From: Absidia repens
Lineage: Eukaryota; Mucoromycota; Mucoromycetes; Mucorales; Cunninghamellaceae
Reading direction: 5' to 3'
Assembly (NCBI GenBank): GCA_002105175.1
Contig: MCGE01000006.1
Span: 124,001-188,000 of the forward strand
Length of the DNA stretch: 64,000 nt
The number at the start of each line of letters is the position of its first letter. The first letter of the stretch is position 1. The notes below the pieces were generated by a model. That model worked only from the letters and a program-made list of their open reading frames with translations. It ran no database searches and was not told where the DNA came from. Positions 9,701 through 18,275 of this stretch are shown one piece after another. Position numbers and translations under genes: made by a program.

Positions 9701-11480
9701 ACGATCACTGTCGCCATCGGAACGTAACTACAGCACAAATAAAAGGGAATTATTAGCAATCGTTTTCGCCCTCAAAAAATTCCATAAATATCTATGGGGC
9801 ACTCCATTCACACTCTACACGGACCATCGTGCACTTACTTACATTCATACCCAAAAACAAGCTTCACCAATGATGATCAACTGGCTGGATACCATTCTGG
9901 ACTATTCGTTCACTATCATCCATAAGCCTGGCGACTTGAATATCTTTCCTGATCTCCTTTCACGTCTGGCAACACCGTTCAAAGAGATCCCGGGGGGTAA
10001 GCTTGCACCGCAATACAAAAATAAAAATAGTACATCAAGGGTAACGTCCAACGGTTCCAGCAACCAAAGAGTTCCACATAGCGTAGTCAGATCGAATCAC
10101 CACATTCGCGCTATACAGTCAATGATGGATGACTATTTCACACCTCCACTTGAAGAACAGAAGTCGATCCTGCAAAGAATACACAAATTTGGACACTTCG
10201 GAGCAGAAGCTATCGTAAAGGCAGCACACAATGAAGGATTGAGTTGGACAAACCTAAAGAAAGAAGCATTAGAAATCGTCCAACAATGCACCGCTTGCCA
10301 GCAATACAACATCGCAAAGAAAGGATACAATCCACTTCGTCCAATATACGCCTACTTACCAGGTGAACATTGGTCAATCGACTTGACAGGACCCTTTACA
10401 GTTTCACTAAAAGGAAATACATATCTGTTAGTCATGGTAGATGTTTGCACACGCTTCGTTATACTCAGAGCATTACCTGATAAAAAATCTGACACCATCA
10501 TACATACACTCATCCAGGTATTCGGTGACTTTGGCTATCCTAGCATCATACAATCGGATAATGGTACCGAATTCAAGAATCAGTTCTTCGAAAAGTTGCA
10601 TAAAGCTATGGGAATTGATCGTCGATTTTCCACACCATATCATCCAAGAGGCAATGGACTTGCTGAAAGATACGTACAAACAGCCAAACAATTGTTAAAC
10701 AAAGAAAAACAAGGCACTAGAAAAGATTGGGATTGGTACGTACCAAATGTACAGTTAGCTATAAATCACAAGGTTTCACCACGCCTTCAAACACCACCCT
10801 TCACACTCATGTTCGCCAGACACATGACTACGCCATATGTACTTACAAAAGACCACGCCGATAACACCATCAAAAGACCAATGACATACGATGAGTTAAT
10901 AGAACGTCTCGACTACATGGCCAATATAGTGTTTCCAGCCATTCGAGAAAAGACTGATAATGCTGTACAAAATCAAAAGGACGTCTTTGACAGAACGCAT
11001 AGAATCGTAGACTTTCCAATCGGCAGTTACGTCGTGGTGAAGCTACCTACAAGAGCAAATAAATTAGCACCCGTATATGACGGTCCATATGAAGTCATGC
11101 AAAAAACAACACAAGGTAATTACCTTCTAAAAGACATGGCTGGCGACCTAACATCACGAAACTATGTACCATCTGAGTTGAAGGCAATTTCGCAAGATGA
11201 AAGCAACGTCGATGCTGAAGTATATGAAGTCAAAGACATAGTAGATCACAAGGGTACACCCAGACATCGTCAATACATGGTACGCTGGAAAGGTTATTCA
11301 GATGAACATAACCAATGGGTAAAAGCACAGGATATCAACGCACAGGATGCTATAGACAAATACTGGGAAAATAGAGAAAACATAAAAAAAAGTGAAGAAG
11401 CGCTAAATAAACAAATGCCGCCACAGAAAAGAAAAAAGTATGCCGACCAAAAATACAAGTCAAACAAAAGACGAAATTAA
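6726..11480 (+). CDS. Gag-pol polyprotein with chromodomain (1584 aa)
   Basis: A single frame encodes gag and pol. The ATG at 6726 (MSNFNEF) is chosen; the frame is open to 6675 but has no earlier ATG. Order by approximate residue: gag 1-430 with Ser-rich and Asn-rich spacers and an atypical zinc knuckle (CYHCK, then HDKEC) near 400; aspartic protease with LLDTGAD near 488; reverse transcriptase with FVDD near 815; RNase H with TDASNYG near 967, NKRELLAI and YTDHRAL; integrase HHCC finger near 1155-1195 (HKFGHFG, CTACQQ), catalytic motifs SIDLTG, QSDNGTEF and GNGLAERY; chromodomain near 1498-1545 (YMVRWKGY). No stop or frameshift is present. It copies its RNA to DNA in cytoplasmic particles and integrates it in the nucleus. 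All catalytic residues I looked for are present. Confidence 0.96.
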   Translation: MSNFNEFVSAAEGEAIMQGVAAVSSSPAAPSSAPALTDLQDEDIVMTSSADSKHAPKPSLQEKLAELRSEAKELSIFFTFMDFDDPAYNQTKTKLDLYADKIKTLEKHFVNLDQEAVNPRILGSIPIFQLPSHAKVNHNLIVFDSVASFIRKFEKVMDLYKLDLNTHWKSYLSYAMAGEDVDIWFSGQLKSFNGTWSEAKTILEDAFSVKDRLITSTLDFFSVTMNAKESVADFGLRFKNLAHEAQWSDDKTSAMLCLRALPRVLQGNVLGSFHGNSSPGDLPATASEVLKIANKVSRQKRSFGDDGDDDVVPHKKKNSSGRHNKNLYCSHHGSGSNHSSAECRQLKTNNSNNSNNNRRTGFSSASSSSASSSSSASSSFPSSASTIRNPCYHCKNVTWSPQHDKECPVKQAKLARKPFVRSLRLPLANHPADSALVDLNESMEAIRVQAHDDSMTGNTPKKYINAITQSSNTNFVFPLLLQSKQAMALLDTGADISVISIDFLKNNNILFNKTDHDSIPKTTLHLVGKNNTILSYGKTHPVQIEFNNVSRSHSFEVLDLADGLDCYIGNDLLDKFGVMISNLPHTWPNHDLHTPKENHHVDNPPVPNDSPAGTLQERENFLQLIKPYTEKNQQIPITSFCPLEESIIRLDTPTLTTERTNHRQYPIAIKMQPLVDEAVAQWLKDGTVVEAPVNTTWNSPLTLAPKKDEKGLVSGYRPCLDPRHINKHLKDDIFPLPLIKDIFEGMHGATVFTTLDLKSAFHRFKIHPDDQHKTTFTHRGRQYMFQGAPFGLKPLSAKFQRVMNTIFKHLPFIHTFVDDVVVYSPDMKSHIAHVCTAIERLTEANLILNPKKCHWAQTAVYLLGFCVSDKGYDLDPRKVCNVLEWKRPTSGKGVQQFLGIVNYFRSHLPNVAALTAPLDALRYADAITEKEWTSVHDQHFHMIKQQLQSNTLLHFPDPDQPFYVATDASNYGIGAALYQIINGKERFLGYMARSLSPSERNYSTNKRELLAIVFALKKFHKYLWGTPFTLYTDHRALTYIHTQKQASPMMINWLDTILDYSFTIIHKPGDLNIFPDLLSRLATPFKEIPGGKLAPQYKNKNSTSRVTSNGSSNQRVPHSVVRSNHHIRAIQSMMDDYFTPPLEEQKSILQRIHKFGHFGAEAIVKAAHNEGLSWTNLKKEALEIVQQCTACQQYNIAKKGYNPLRPIYAYLPGEHWSIDLTGPFTVSLKGNTYLLVMVDVCTRFVILRALPDKKSDTIIHTLIQVFGDFGYPSIIQSDNGTEFKNQFFEKLHKAMGIDRRFSTPYHPRGNGLAERYVQTAKQLLNKEKQGTRKDWDWYVPNVQLAINHKVSPRLQTPPFTLMFARHMTTPYVLTKDHADNTIKRPMTYDELIERLDYMANIVFPAIREKTDNAVQNQKDVFDRTHRIVDFPIGSYVVVKLPTRANKLAPVYDGPYEVMQKTTQGNYLLKDMAGDLTSRNYVPSELKAISQDESNVDAEVYEVKDIVDHKGTPRHRQYMVRWKGYSDEHNQWVKAQDINAQDAIDKYWENRENIKKSEEALNKQMPPQKRKKYADQKYKSNKRRN

Positions 11481-11503
11481 ACTTCCGCCAGAAGGCGCAA
11501 AGA

Positions 11504-11526
11504 AAAAAAAAAAAAAAAAAAAAAAA
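11504..11526 (+). repeat. 23-base oligo(A) tract after the pol stop
   Basis: A run of A starts 24 bp after the stop codon and precedes the 3' LTR by about 105 bp. A small inverted repeat (GCCAGAAGGC) lies just before it. It parallels the 42-base tract in the host element. Confidence 0.85.
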
Positions 11527-11619
11527 ATGCATACTATTTTCCTTTCTTCCTTCCTTTCTTCATTCCTCCATCTCTATACACCATGAATACCTAACTCAAA
11601 CAAGCGGTCTCAAGAACCT

Positions 11620-11631
11620 GGAAGAGGGTTA
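11620..11631 (+). promoter_or_regulatory. Polypurine tract of the intact chromovirus
   Basis: GGAAGAGGGTTA directly precedes the 3' LTR start TGTCG, the expected site of plus-strand priming. Confidence 0.75.
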
Positions 11632-12037
11632 TGTCGTATTCCTGGTTCCTGATTAGTAATATTTATGTCAAAATATCCATACCATCATTATTTGTCATCA
11701 TCCACACATATCAGGTACGCGGCTACTCATCGCGTCCCAACAATTGTACCTTGTCACTACCCAGCATATCCTTACACTGGCTATGTTTCACTTGGTCTAC
11801 AATCAAGATCAAAGGTTACTCATCTATCTATTCCATAATACACTATTTTATTCCCTCATCTCGAACTCTACCAATAATCCATTATCATCTACAATCATTT
11901 ATCATCATAGAAATTTATTATTACAACATCCGCTTCTCTAGCTTTTACTATAAAAACCCACTGTCATTTTATTCAATAAAAAACCATATCAATTGTATCA
12001 CTTATTTACTCTTGTCTTTATTTTTACAAACATTTCA
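11632..12037 (+). mobile_element. 3' LTR of the intact chromovirus (406 bp)
   Basis: Same length, ends and sequence as 6260-6665 as far as I can read. Followed by the second GTCCT. Confidence 0.96.
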
Positions 12038-14100
12038 GTCCTGCAAGGTCAATTGCCCAGTGATCACCAGGTAATTTGGCTGTAATCGATGCCAAAGGGT
12101 GATATCCTTTTCTTGTTATATTATACTGCATACATTGATGACATTTTTTCACTATGTCTAATGCGTCTTGTCTCAGATTTGGCCAATGCAGTCCATCAGC
12201 ATGAATAGCTTTTTCCATGGCAACTGCACCAAAGTGTCCAAATGCATGCTGTCTTTCCAGAACTGATTTTCTTTTTTCTAAATCATCTATGATTTGTGTT
12301 TCTAATTCTTCTGGTTGTTTTAAATGTTGTTCTGAATATATGGCAGCAGATCTGTGGTATAATCGTATTAATTTTTCTCTTTCTTCTTTTGGAGGGATTA
12401 TATGTTCATTGTATTTTTCCACTACTTTTTTTAATTTTTCAGGATTGTATCGTTTTTTTCGTTGATGCTCATCATCATCCCCTGCCAGCTCTTTTTCTAC
12501 AGGGAAAAGGCGAGATAAAGCATCAGGTAATACATTATTCAATCCTGGTATGTGCGCGACAGTAAAATTGTATTGTAAAATTATTTCTAGCCAGTGTATA
12601 ATCATAGGGTTAGCAATTTTTTGTGTATGTATATATTTTAAAGCGCGGTGATCGGTCATGAGGGTAAAATGATTGCCCCATAAATATTTATGAAATTTGT
12701 TTAATGCAAAGATCATTCCTAAAAGTTCTCTTCTTGTAGTGGAATAATTTCTTTCTGATTGTGATAAGGCTCTAGCAAAAAATCCTAAATGTCTGACTTT
12801 ATTATTTTTTATTTGGAATAGGACTGCTCCTAAGCCAGTATTAGATGCATCGGTAGCAACATAGTATGGTTCATTCACTAATGGGTATGTAATTATGGGT
12901 GTGACTGTAAGTATATGTTTTAATTTTTTAAATACAGTGTCACATAGTGGAGTCCACTTTTGATTTAATGTTTTTTCTTTTCTTAATTTATCTAGTGGAG
13001 CCGTTAAGTTGGATACTAGTGGTATATGATCTCGAAAATAATTGATCACACCCAAAAACTTTTCAATGTCATTACCAGTTTTTGGTAATGGCCAATCTTG
13101 AACATTAGTGACTTTTCTTACATCTAGTGTTAGTCCTTTTTCTGATACACAGAAGCCTAATAAATGTACGGTACGCTGTGCAAAATGACATTTAGCGGGA
13201 TTTAAAATTAAATTTACAGAGGTTAATTTTTCGATCACTTTTTTAACATGATCGGCATGTATGTCGATATTATCAGAATACACTACGATATCATCTATAA
13301 ATGATGTCGCAAAGTTCATGTCTTCTAAAAGTAAAGCAGTTACTCTTTGAAACTTTGATGATAATGGTTTTAATCCAAAAGGGCAACCTTGAAACATATA
13401 TTGGGTTCCACGGTGTGTAAATGTAGTTTTATGTTGATCTTTGGGATCGATCATAAATCTGTGAAATGCTGATTTCAAATCTAAGGTTGAAAAAACTTTT
13501 GCATCTTTTAATGTGCTAAATATTTCTCTGATTAAAGGTAGAGGATACTTATCATCAGGTAGTAAATTATTTATGTGCCTTGGATCAAGACATGGTCTTT
13601 TCTTTGTCTTTTTACCATCAGCATCTTTTTTAGGAGCCAATGTCAATGGGCTATTCCATTGATTATTTATTGATGCTCTTATTATTGTTCCTTCGTCAAG
13701 CCAATTTTTTACCGCTTCATCTACCAAAGGCATTAATTTATCAGGTAACGGATATTGTCTTCGATAGCAGGTTTTACCTTCCGGTGTGTTGAGAGAGACT
13801 ACACTTTCTGGTACAGTACAAAATGATTTTTTATTTATAGCTTGATTTAATTTGATACTGTTTTTTATTTTTGTATGAAATAGATTTTGATCTTTTTCGG
13901 ATCCTGCAGGTGATTCATCGGGTTTGGGTATTTCTAAATCTTCTTCACTATTAAAAGTGAAGTTATTACGGGATTTAAAAGATACAGCCAAGCCTGTGAT
14001 AAACATGCCCAATTTTCCAAAAAGGTCGGTTCCGATCACACATTGATATTTTTCTGACTTTGGTAGTGTCATTACTTCGAATTCATGTTCGAATTCTTTT
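12038..14100 (-). pseudogene. Pol of the minus-strand chromovirus: protease end, RT, RNase H, integrase 5' part
   Basis: Open from upstream of the ATG at 14072 down to the inner element. The protease C-terminal part (CVIGTDLFGKLGM) begins it. RT follows with GCPFGLKPLSSKFQRV and the catalytic SFIDDIVVYS; RNase H has TDASNTGLGA, RRELLGMIFAL and MTDHRALKY; the integrase finger has HAFGHFG and CHQCMQYN; the first catalytic Asp is in AIDLAG, where the insertion falls. The order and motifs equal those of the intact inner element, so the two belong to related chromovirus families. The frame upstream is shifted relative to gag inside the protease domain. Confidence 0.92.
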
Positions 14101-15622
14101 GATTATAATAAACATGTAAAGCATTGGTTTTTCCTATTCTTTTTGTAGTCATGGAAGTTTTTCCTATTCTTTTTGTAGTCATGGAAGTAGCTAAAGTAAT
14201 AAATCCAGTGGTCTTTTTTATTTGCAACTTATGTTTAAAAATAAAATTTGTATCTAAACAACTAAAATTTGCTCCAGTATCAATTAAAGCATATAATTCG
14301 GCATTTTCTATGGTAATAGGAACAATAAAAGAATTATCCGTTAGATCAGCCTCTTCAAATTTCCTTTTCGCTGCTTTTTTATTTTTCTTACATTCAAGAT
14401 CGGAAAGGTTGACATCAGTCATGTCAATGTCTTGAGATTTTTTGGCCTTGTATTTTTCTTCCAAAACCTTTTGCACTTCCTCTTTAATTTGGTCTTTGTC
14501 CAACTGTGCCATTCTTGCTTTCTTTTCATACTGCTTGGACTTGTAATCCACATACGCTTGACAACGGTGCGTCGGGGTCCAAACTTCACTGCAATAAAAA
14601 CATTTTTTATCCTTGCCTTTAAATTTGTCACTTTTGCTGTAAGGAGCTGATTCCAATTGTCGTTCCTTTTTGAATGTTGTAGAGGACTTTCGTGAATAAT
14701 GATTGTTGTTTCGTCTTTCACTAATTAATTCTTCTACTGACAGGATTGGCGCAATATCACTTATAAATGCAACGGTGAGTTCAGGGCGCTGTTCTTTCTT
14801 AGTCGACGCATTCACCAATCGGACTTGCTTCACAAAGTCAGGGTGATGTTGTTGTAAAGCACGGAGTAATATTGTTCCGTATGCTGCTGAATCTTGACTA
14901 CCGGTGCTTTGTAAAGTGTTGTAAAATTTTTCAATGAACTGGATCGGATTGTCATTTCGAGCTGCTGTCATTTCGATCAATTGTTGCAAATAATGGGATT
15001 GGGATCGATCGCCGCTGAATTTTGTTTTGATAATATTTTTGGCGTAAGTCCATCCATAATTGCGTTTCATAAGAGTGTTGCGATACCAAGCTGATTTATC
15101 AAGAGAATGCTGTATAGTCGAGATAAAGCAGGGTTCCCAGGCAGTTTCAACTTCAAGTGAGTGCTGGAGAATGATCATTTCAAAGGTGTCAATAAATTTG
15201 TCAATTGTTTCATAGCATGTTTTGTTTTTTATAGCATCCAAATCACCAATCAATTGCAATAAAGGAAGGTTTTTAGGGATGTTTACCACTTTTCTTTTTT
15301 CTTGATAAGAATTCTTTTGATCCTTGAGTGATTCAATGCGTGATTTCAAAAATGCACGTCTTTTTTCATTTGCTTCAAAGGCTTCATCAGAAGTGGTTGC
15401 ACTGTTGATTACCAATTGCTGAGATTCCTTAAGGTTGTTTAAGAGTGCATCCTCAGCACTTTCCAAAGCAGAAGAGATTGCATCCACCAATTTTTTCTTT
15501 TTGCCCATGGCATCATCATTGCTTGTTTCCAATAAGGAGTTTTCCAATTGTTCCAAAGTGGGTTCATCATCGACCATTTCTTCATCATAGTCGGGGAGTT
15601 CAATGTTGTTGTTGGGGTCCAT
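14072..15622 (-). pseudogene. Gag and protease N-terminal part of the minus-strand chromovirus
   Basis: 516 residues from an ATG at 15622. It is acidic at the N-terminus, has a predicted helical gag body and a CX2C zinc knuckle (CFYCSEVWTPTHRC) similar in placement to the inner element, then the protease motif ALIDTGANFSCLD. It ends at a TAA that overlaps the next ATG as TAATG (14074-14070). Because the protease domain itself straddles this point, and one extra A in the A-run near 14104 would join the frames, it is better explained as a one-base change than as a regulated junction. A 30-bp in-frame tandem duplication (14128-14187) adds ten residues (MTTKRIGKTS-like) just before the break. Confidence 0.9.
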
Positions 15623-15631
15623 ATTAGAAGG

Positions 15632-15645
15632 TTCACTTAAAAAAA
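15632..15645 (-). promoter_or_regulatory. Primer-binding-site region of the minus-strand chromovirus
   Basis: Minus-strand TTTTTTTAAGTGAA directly after the 5' LTR, identical to the 14-mer in the other two elements. The LTR carries TCTCACTTAATTC downstream of its TATA-like TATATAAAG, giving an 8-base complement (TCACTTAA). Confidence 0.6.
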
Positions 15646-16099
15646 TGTGAAATAACGTATATAAAGAAAAAAAGAAAAAAATAAAAAGTAGAAAATAAAA
15701 AAATAAGACGGGTAGAATTAAGTGAGATTCTTGTATATGGTTTTTATTAATAAAAATGTCACTCTTTATATACTATATCTTATGTTTCATTAGAAGTAGA
15801 TATTACATGGGTTTATTGTTATTATTATTTTTTATCATGATCATTATTTTTATTATGATCGTATGATGTTCTGATATTAGGTGTATGGTGATATGATTGA
15901 TGTTATTGCAAGGGTATTTTATTTTCTTTTATTCTATTTTATGGGACCTAATGATTTCATGAAGTGAATCATTATTTTCTTTTCTTCTATCACAATGTTG
16001 CGTGATTATTTATTTTTATCATGCAGTGTTCCTAATCGGAATTTCAATTTCTTCAGGAACAGCTTTTATTTTTATGCCATCATTTTTCATGATGCGACA
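15646..16099 (-). mobile_element. 5' LTR of the minus-strand chromovirus (454 bp)
   Basis: Partner of 4584-5036. The TSD copy GCAAT follows at 16100-16104. It contains TATATAAAG then AATAAAAACCATAT in the sense strand. Confidence 0.95.
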
Positions 16100-16283
16100 G
16101 CAATCGTCATTTAAGCCATTTTTCGATTTACGAAAAATGTCGGCCGATGAATCTTAAACTTATGTGTAACATACTCTAAACAATTGCACGTCGATCGGTA
16201 CCACTCTCGGCCGGATAAACCCATTCCCCGTGTACTAATTTGGAATTCAAATTACTATGGAGTGTCTATTTTGACTTTCAACC
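16100..16283. mobile_element. Right half of the Mutator-like MITE
   Basis: Includes the GCAAT copy left by the chromovirus and the right 45-bp TIR at 16239-16283, followed by the second TATCACTTA (16284-16292). The internal part has a small inverted repeat (CATTTTTCG / CGAAAAATG) and no coding frame. Confidence 0.85.
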
Positions 16284-16374
16284 TATCACTTATTTTACTA
16301 TTGCCTTATTTTATAACAAACATTTTAATTGTATCACTTGTTTACTTTTGTTCCTTATTATTACAACAATTTCA
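16284..16374 (+). mobile_element. Right end of the outermost LTR
   Basis: Continues the LTR after the MITE: TATCACTTATTTTACTATTG then AACAAACATTTT, matching the end of the 406-bp LTR. It is followed by an imperfect second copy of the same end (TTGTATCACTTGTTTAC ... CAATTTCA). The partial duplication of the LTR end is unexplained. Confidence 0.7.
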
Positions 16375-17519
16375 GGCTCCCAATTTTGTAGCCATGAAAT
16401 ATGTTTTGAAAATTGTCTAAATATAATTTATACTGATAAAATGATAGAGAATACTCACAAGACCATTTCTACCTATGCTGTTTTTCTCTCTCCTTTTTGC
16501 TTCCTTCCTCATCACAACAATTCTCACCATTCAACTTTGGATCTGTAGAATAGTGTAATGATCATATTTGCTACTCATATTTTACTATTTAATTTTTATA
16601 TATAATGATCATAGTTTACTACGTAATAATTTTACCACTTAATTTTTATATATAATGATCATAGTTTACTGCCTTAACTATTTTATTCTACTTCCAACCA
16701 CATTCCTTTCACCACCCTCTTATATATCCCCTAACATCCTCTACTATTCCAACCCTTATCATTATTAGCATTTTACTTTTACTTCCTATTCATCTTTTTA
16801 CTACCACTTCCCCCAATCGGAACATTCCACCGATTTAATATAAAAAGATGAATCAAATCAAATCAAATAAAAATCATTCAATTACCAACGTTCAAATATC
16901 ACTATTTTATTTTCATAAACAAATCAAACACTACTATCAAAGATCCCCTTATCTTTCCAGTGTTCCTTTTTATATATCACGCTATATAATTCCTTGTCCT
17001 CATCAGACATTATTTTTGGTTGTCTCGTCTTCCATTGTTGAACCTAATTGTCTCGCTCCTAAAATGTAATTTGATCTCCGCTGTGTCCTTCGGCATTACT
17101 GTATGCCTACTTCATAATACATTTGTCTAATTGTATATTTTAGTATTCTATATATCTAGTCACGCCTAGTCCTCTCCATTACTATATATACACACTCCTG
17201 CTATTCTTTATTATTGTAAGCCCCATTCAAGAATAGTCATGCTAATCTACATTGTTCTAATCACCTTTTCTACCCATATCCCCTGACGTGCACACCTATC
17301 ACATTAGGTGCAAGTACACTTTCCCCTTCTGTAGTGTTTACCCCTGACAAATAGTATACATTAGAGTACCTCATTCTTCATTCATGAATAAAACCTTTTT
17401 TATTAAAACATCACTAAACTAAAGGGAGGGGAATGAAGGAATCTCGGAAGCAATTGAGGGATCTTGAGGGATGTCCTAAAAAAAAGAGAGAGGTACAGTA
17501 GTTCCTTTTCTAAAAAAAA
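16375..17519. other. AT-rich intergenic region with a 50-bp-period direct repeat
   Basis: No supported gene. Two copies of a 40-bp block sit at 16581-16620 and 16631-16670 (shared TATATAATGATCATAGTTTA). Near 16838-16930 a TATAAAAAGATGAATC box and ATATCACTATTTTATTTTC resemble LTR promoter/R sequences and may be an LTR remnant. AATAAAA occurs at about 17388. Confidence 0.5.
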
Positions 17520-18030
17520 TACCTGCCCCACAACCCTCACAAAAAAATACCTCCCACAACCCGCCCTAAAAAATACCTCCCCCCACAACCCCCCAAAAAA
17601 AGACCTCCCCCATACACCCCCCAAAAGAGATCTCCCCCATACACCCCCAAAAGAGTCCTCCCCCATACACCCCCCAAAAAAGTCCTCCCCCATACACCCC
17701 CAAAAGAGTCCTCCCCATACACCCCCAAAAAGTCCTCCCCCCATACACCCCCAAAAAGAGATCTCCCCCCATACACCCCCAAAAAAGTCCTCCCCCCATA
17801 CACCCCCAAAAAGAGATCTCCCCCCATACACCCCCAAAATAAAGCCTCCCCCCATACACCCCCCAAAAAAGACCTCACCCCATACACCCCAAAATAATGT
17901 CTCCCCCATACACCCCCCAAAAGAGACCTCCCCCCACATCCCCCCAAAAAATAGCTCCCCCACAACCCCCCAAAAAAAGTACCTCCCCCACTACCCCATA
18001 ACCCCCAAAAAAATACCGCCCAAAAAAGTC
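17520..18030. repeat. C-rich (plus) / G-rich (minus) minisatellite, about 26-28 bp units
   Basis: About 19 imperfect units of the type CTCCCCCATACACCCCC followed by 4-7 A and AGTC/AGAT. Unit length varies by a few bases. All frames on both strands are long because the repeat lacks stops, which produces Pro/His/Lys or Gly/Trp/Val-rich pseudo-proteins. The minus strand has clustered runs of three to six G. Confidence 0.93.
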
Positions 18031-18103
18031 TGGTTTATTTGAGCCAAAACCAAAATCAGTAGGTTTAACTAACCGAAAGGCCTGAAGGAATGATGTATAA
18101 AAA

Positions 18104-18271
18104 AGGGATCTCTACGATGGATCTGTAAGAGGGATTTCTAAGAGGGATCTGTAAGCGGGATTTCTAAGAGGGATTTCTAAGAGGGATTTCTAAGAGGGAT
18201 TTCTAAGAGGGATTTCTAAGAGGGATTTCTAAGGGGGGAATTTCTAAGAGGGGGATTTCTAAGAGGGATTT
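18104..18271. repeat. 14-bp tandem repeat (GAGGGATTTCTAAG), about 12 units
   Basis: Tandem copies of AGAGGGATTTCTAA with a few variants (GGATCTGTAAG). On the minus strand the unit reads like the GGAGATCCCTTTT motif repeated two or three times in family R tails, so it looks like a local expansion of that motif next to the copy at 18276-18722. Confidence 0.9.
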
Positions 18272-18275
18272 GCAA

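Larger units (their letters stand above)
6260..12037 (+). mobile_element. Intact chromovirus (Ty3/Gypsy LTR retrotransposon), 5778 bp
   Basis: Two 406-bp LTRs (6260-6665, 11632-12037) that look identical on reading, flanked by the 5-bp duplication GTCCT (6255-6259 and 12038-12042). Between them lies one uninterrupted gag-pol frame, a primer-binding region, an oligo(A) tract and a polypurine tract. Everything needed for autonomous transposition appears present. The insertion lies in the integrase core of the minus-strand chromovirus and is therefore the youngest event in the nest. Confidence 0.97.
4584..16099 (-). mobile_element. Minus-strand chromovirus (host of the nested insertion)
   Basis: LTRs at 4584-5036 and 15646-16099, flanked by the 5-bp duplication GCAAT (4579-4583 and 16100-16104). 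Without the 5.78-kb inner insertion the element is about 5.7 kb. Gene order on the minus strand is gag, protease, RT, RNase H, integrase, chromodomain. The reading frame is broken at about 14100 and 5917, and the integrase is split by the inner element, so this copy cannot act on its own. The two LTRs look almost identical (one A-run length difference seen), so the insertion appears recent. Confidence 0.95.

Noticed and set aside
14070..14106. Programmed frameshift or stop-start (TAATG) coupling between gag and pol
   Set aside because: The junction lies inside the protease domain and the inner relative has one continuous frame, so a one-base homopolymer change is the simpler explanation.
17403..18042. 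Long frames on both strands (Pro/His/Lys-rich plus strand; Gly/Trp/Val-rich minus strand)
   Set aside because: They are produced by the stop-free minisatellite in several frames at once and have no independent coding support.
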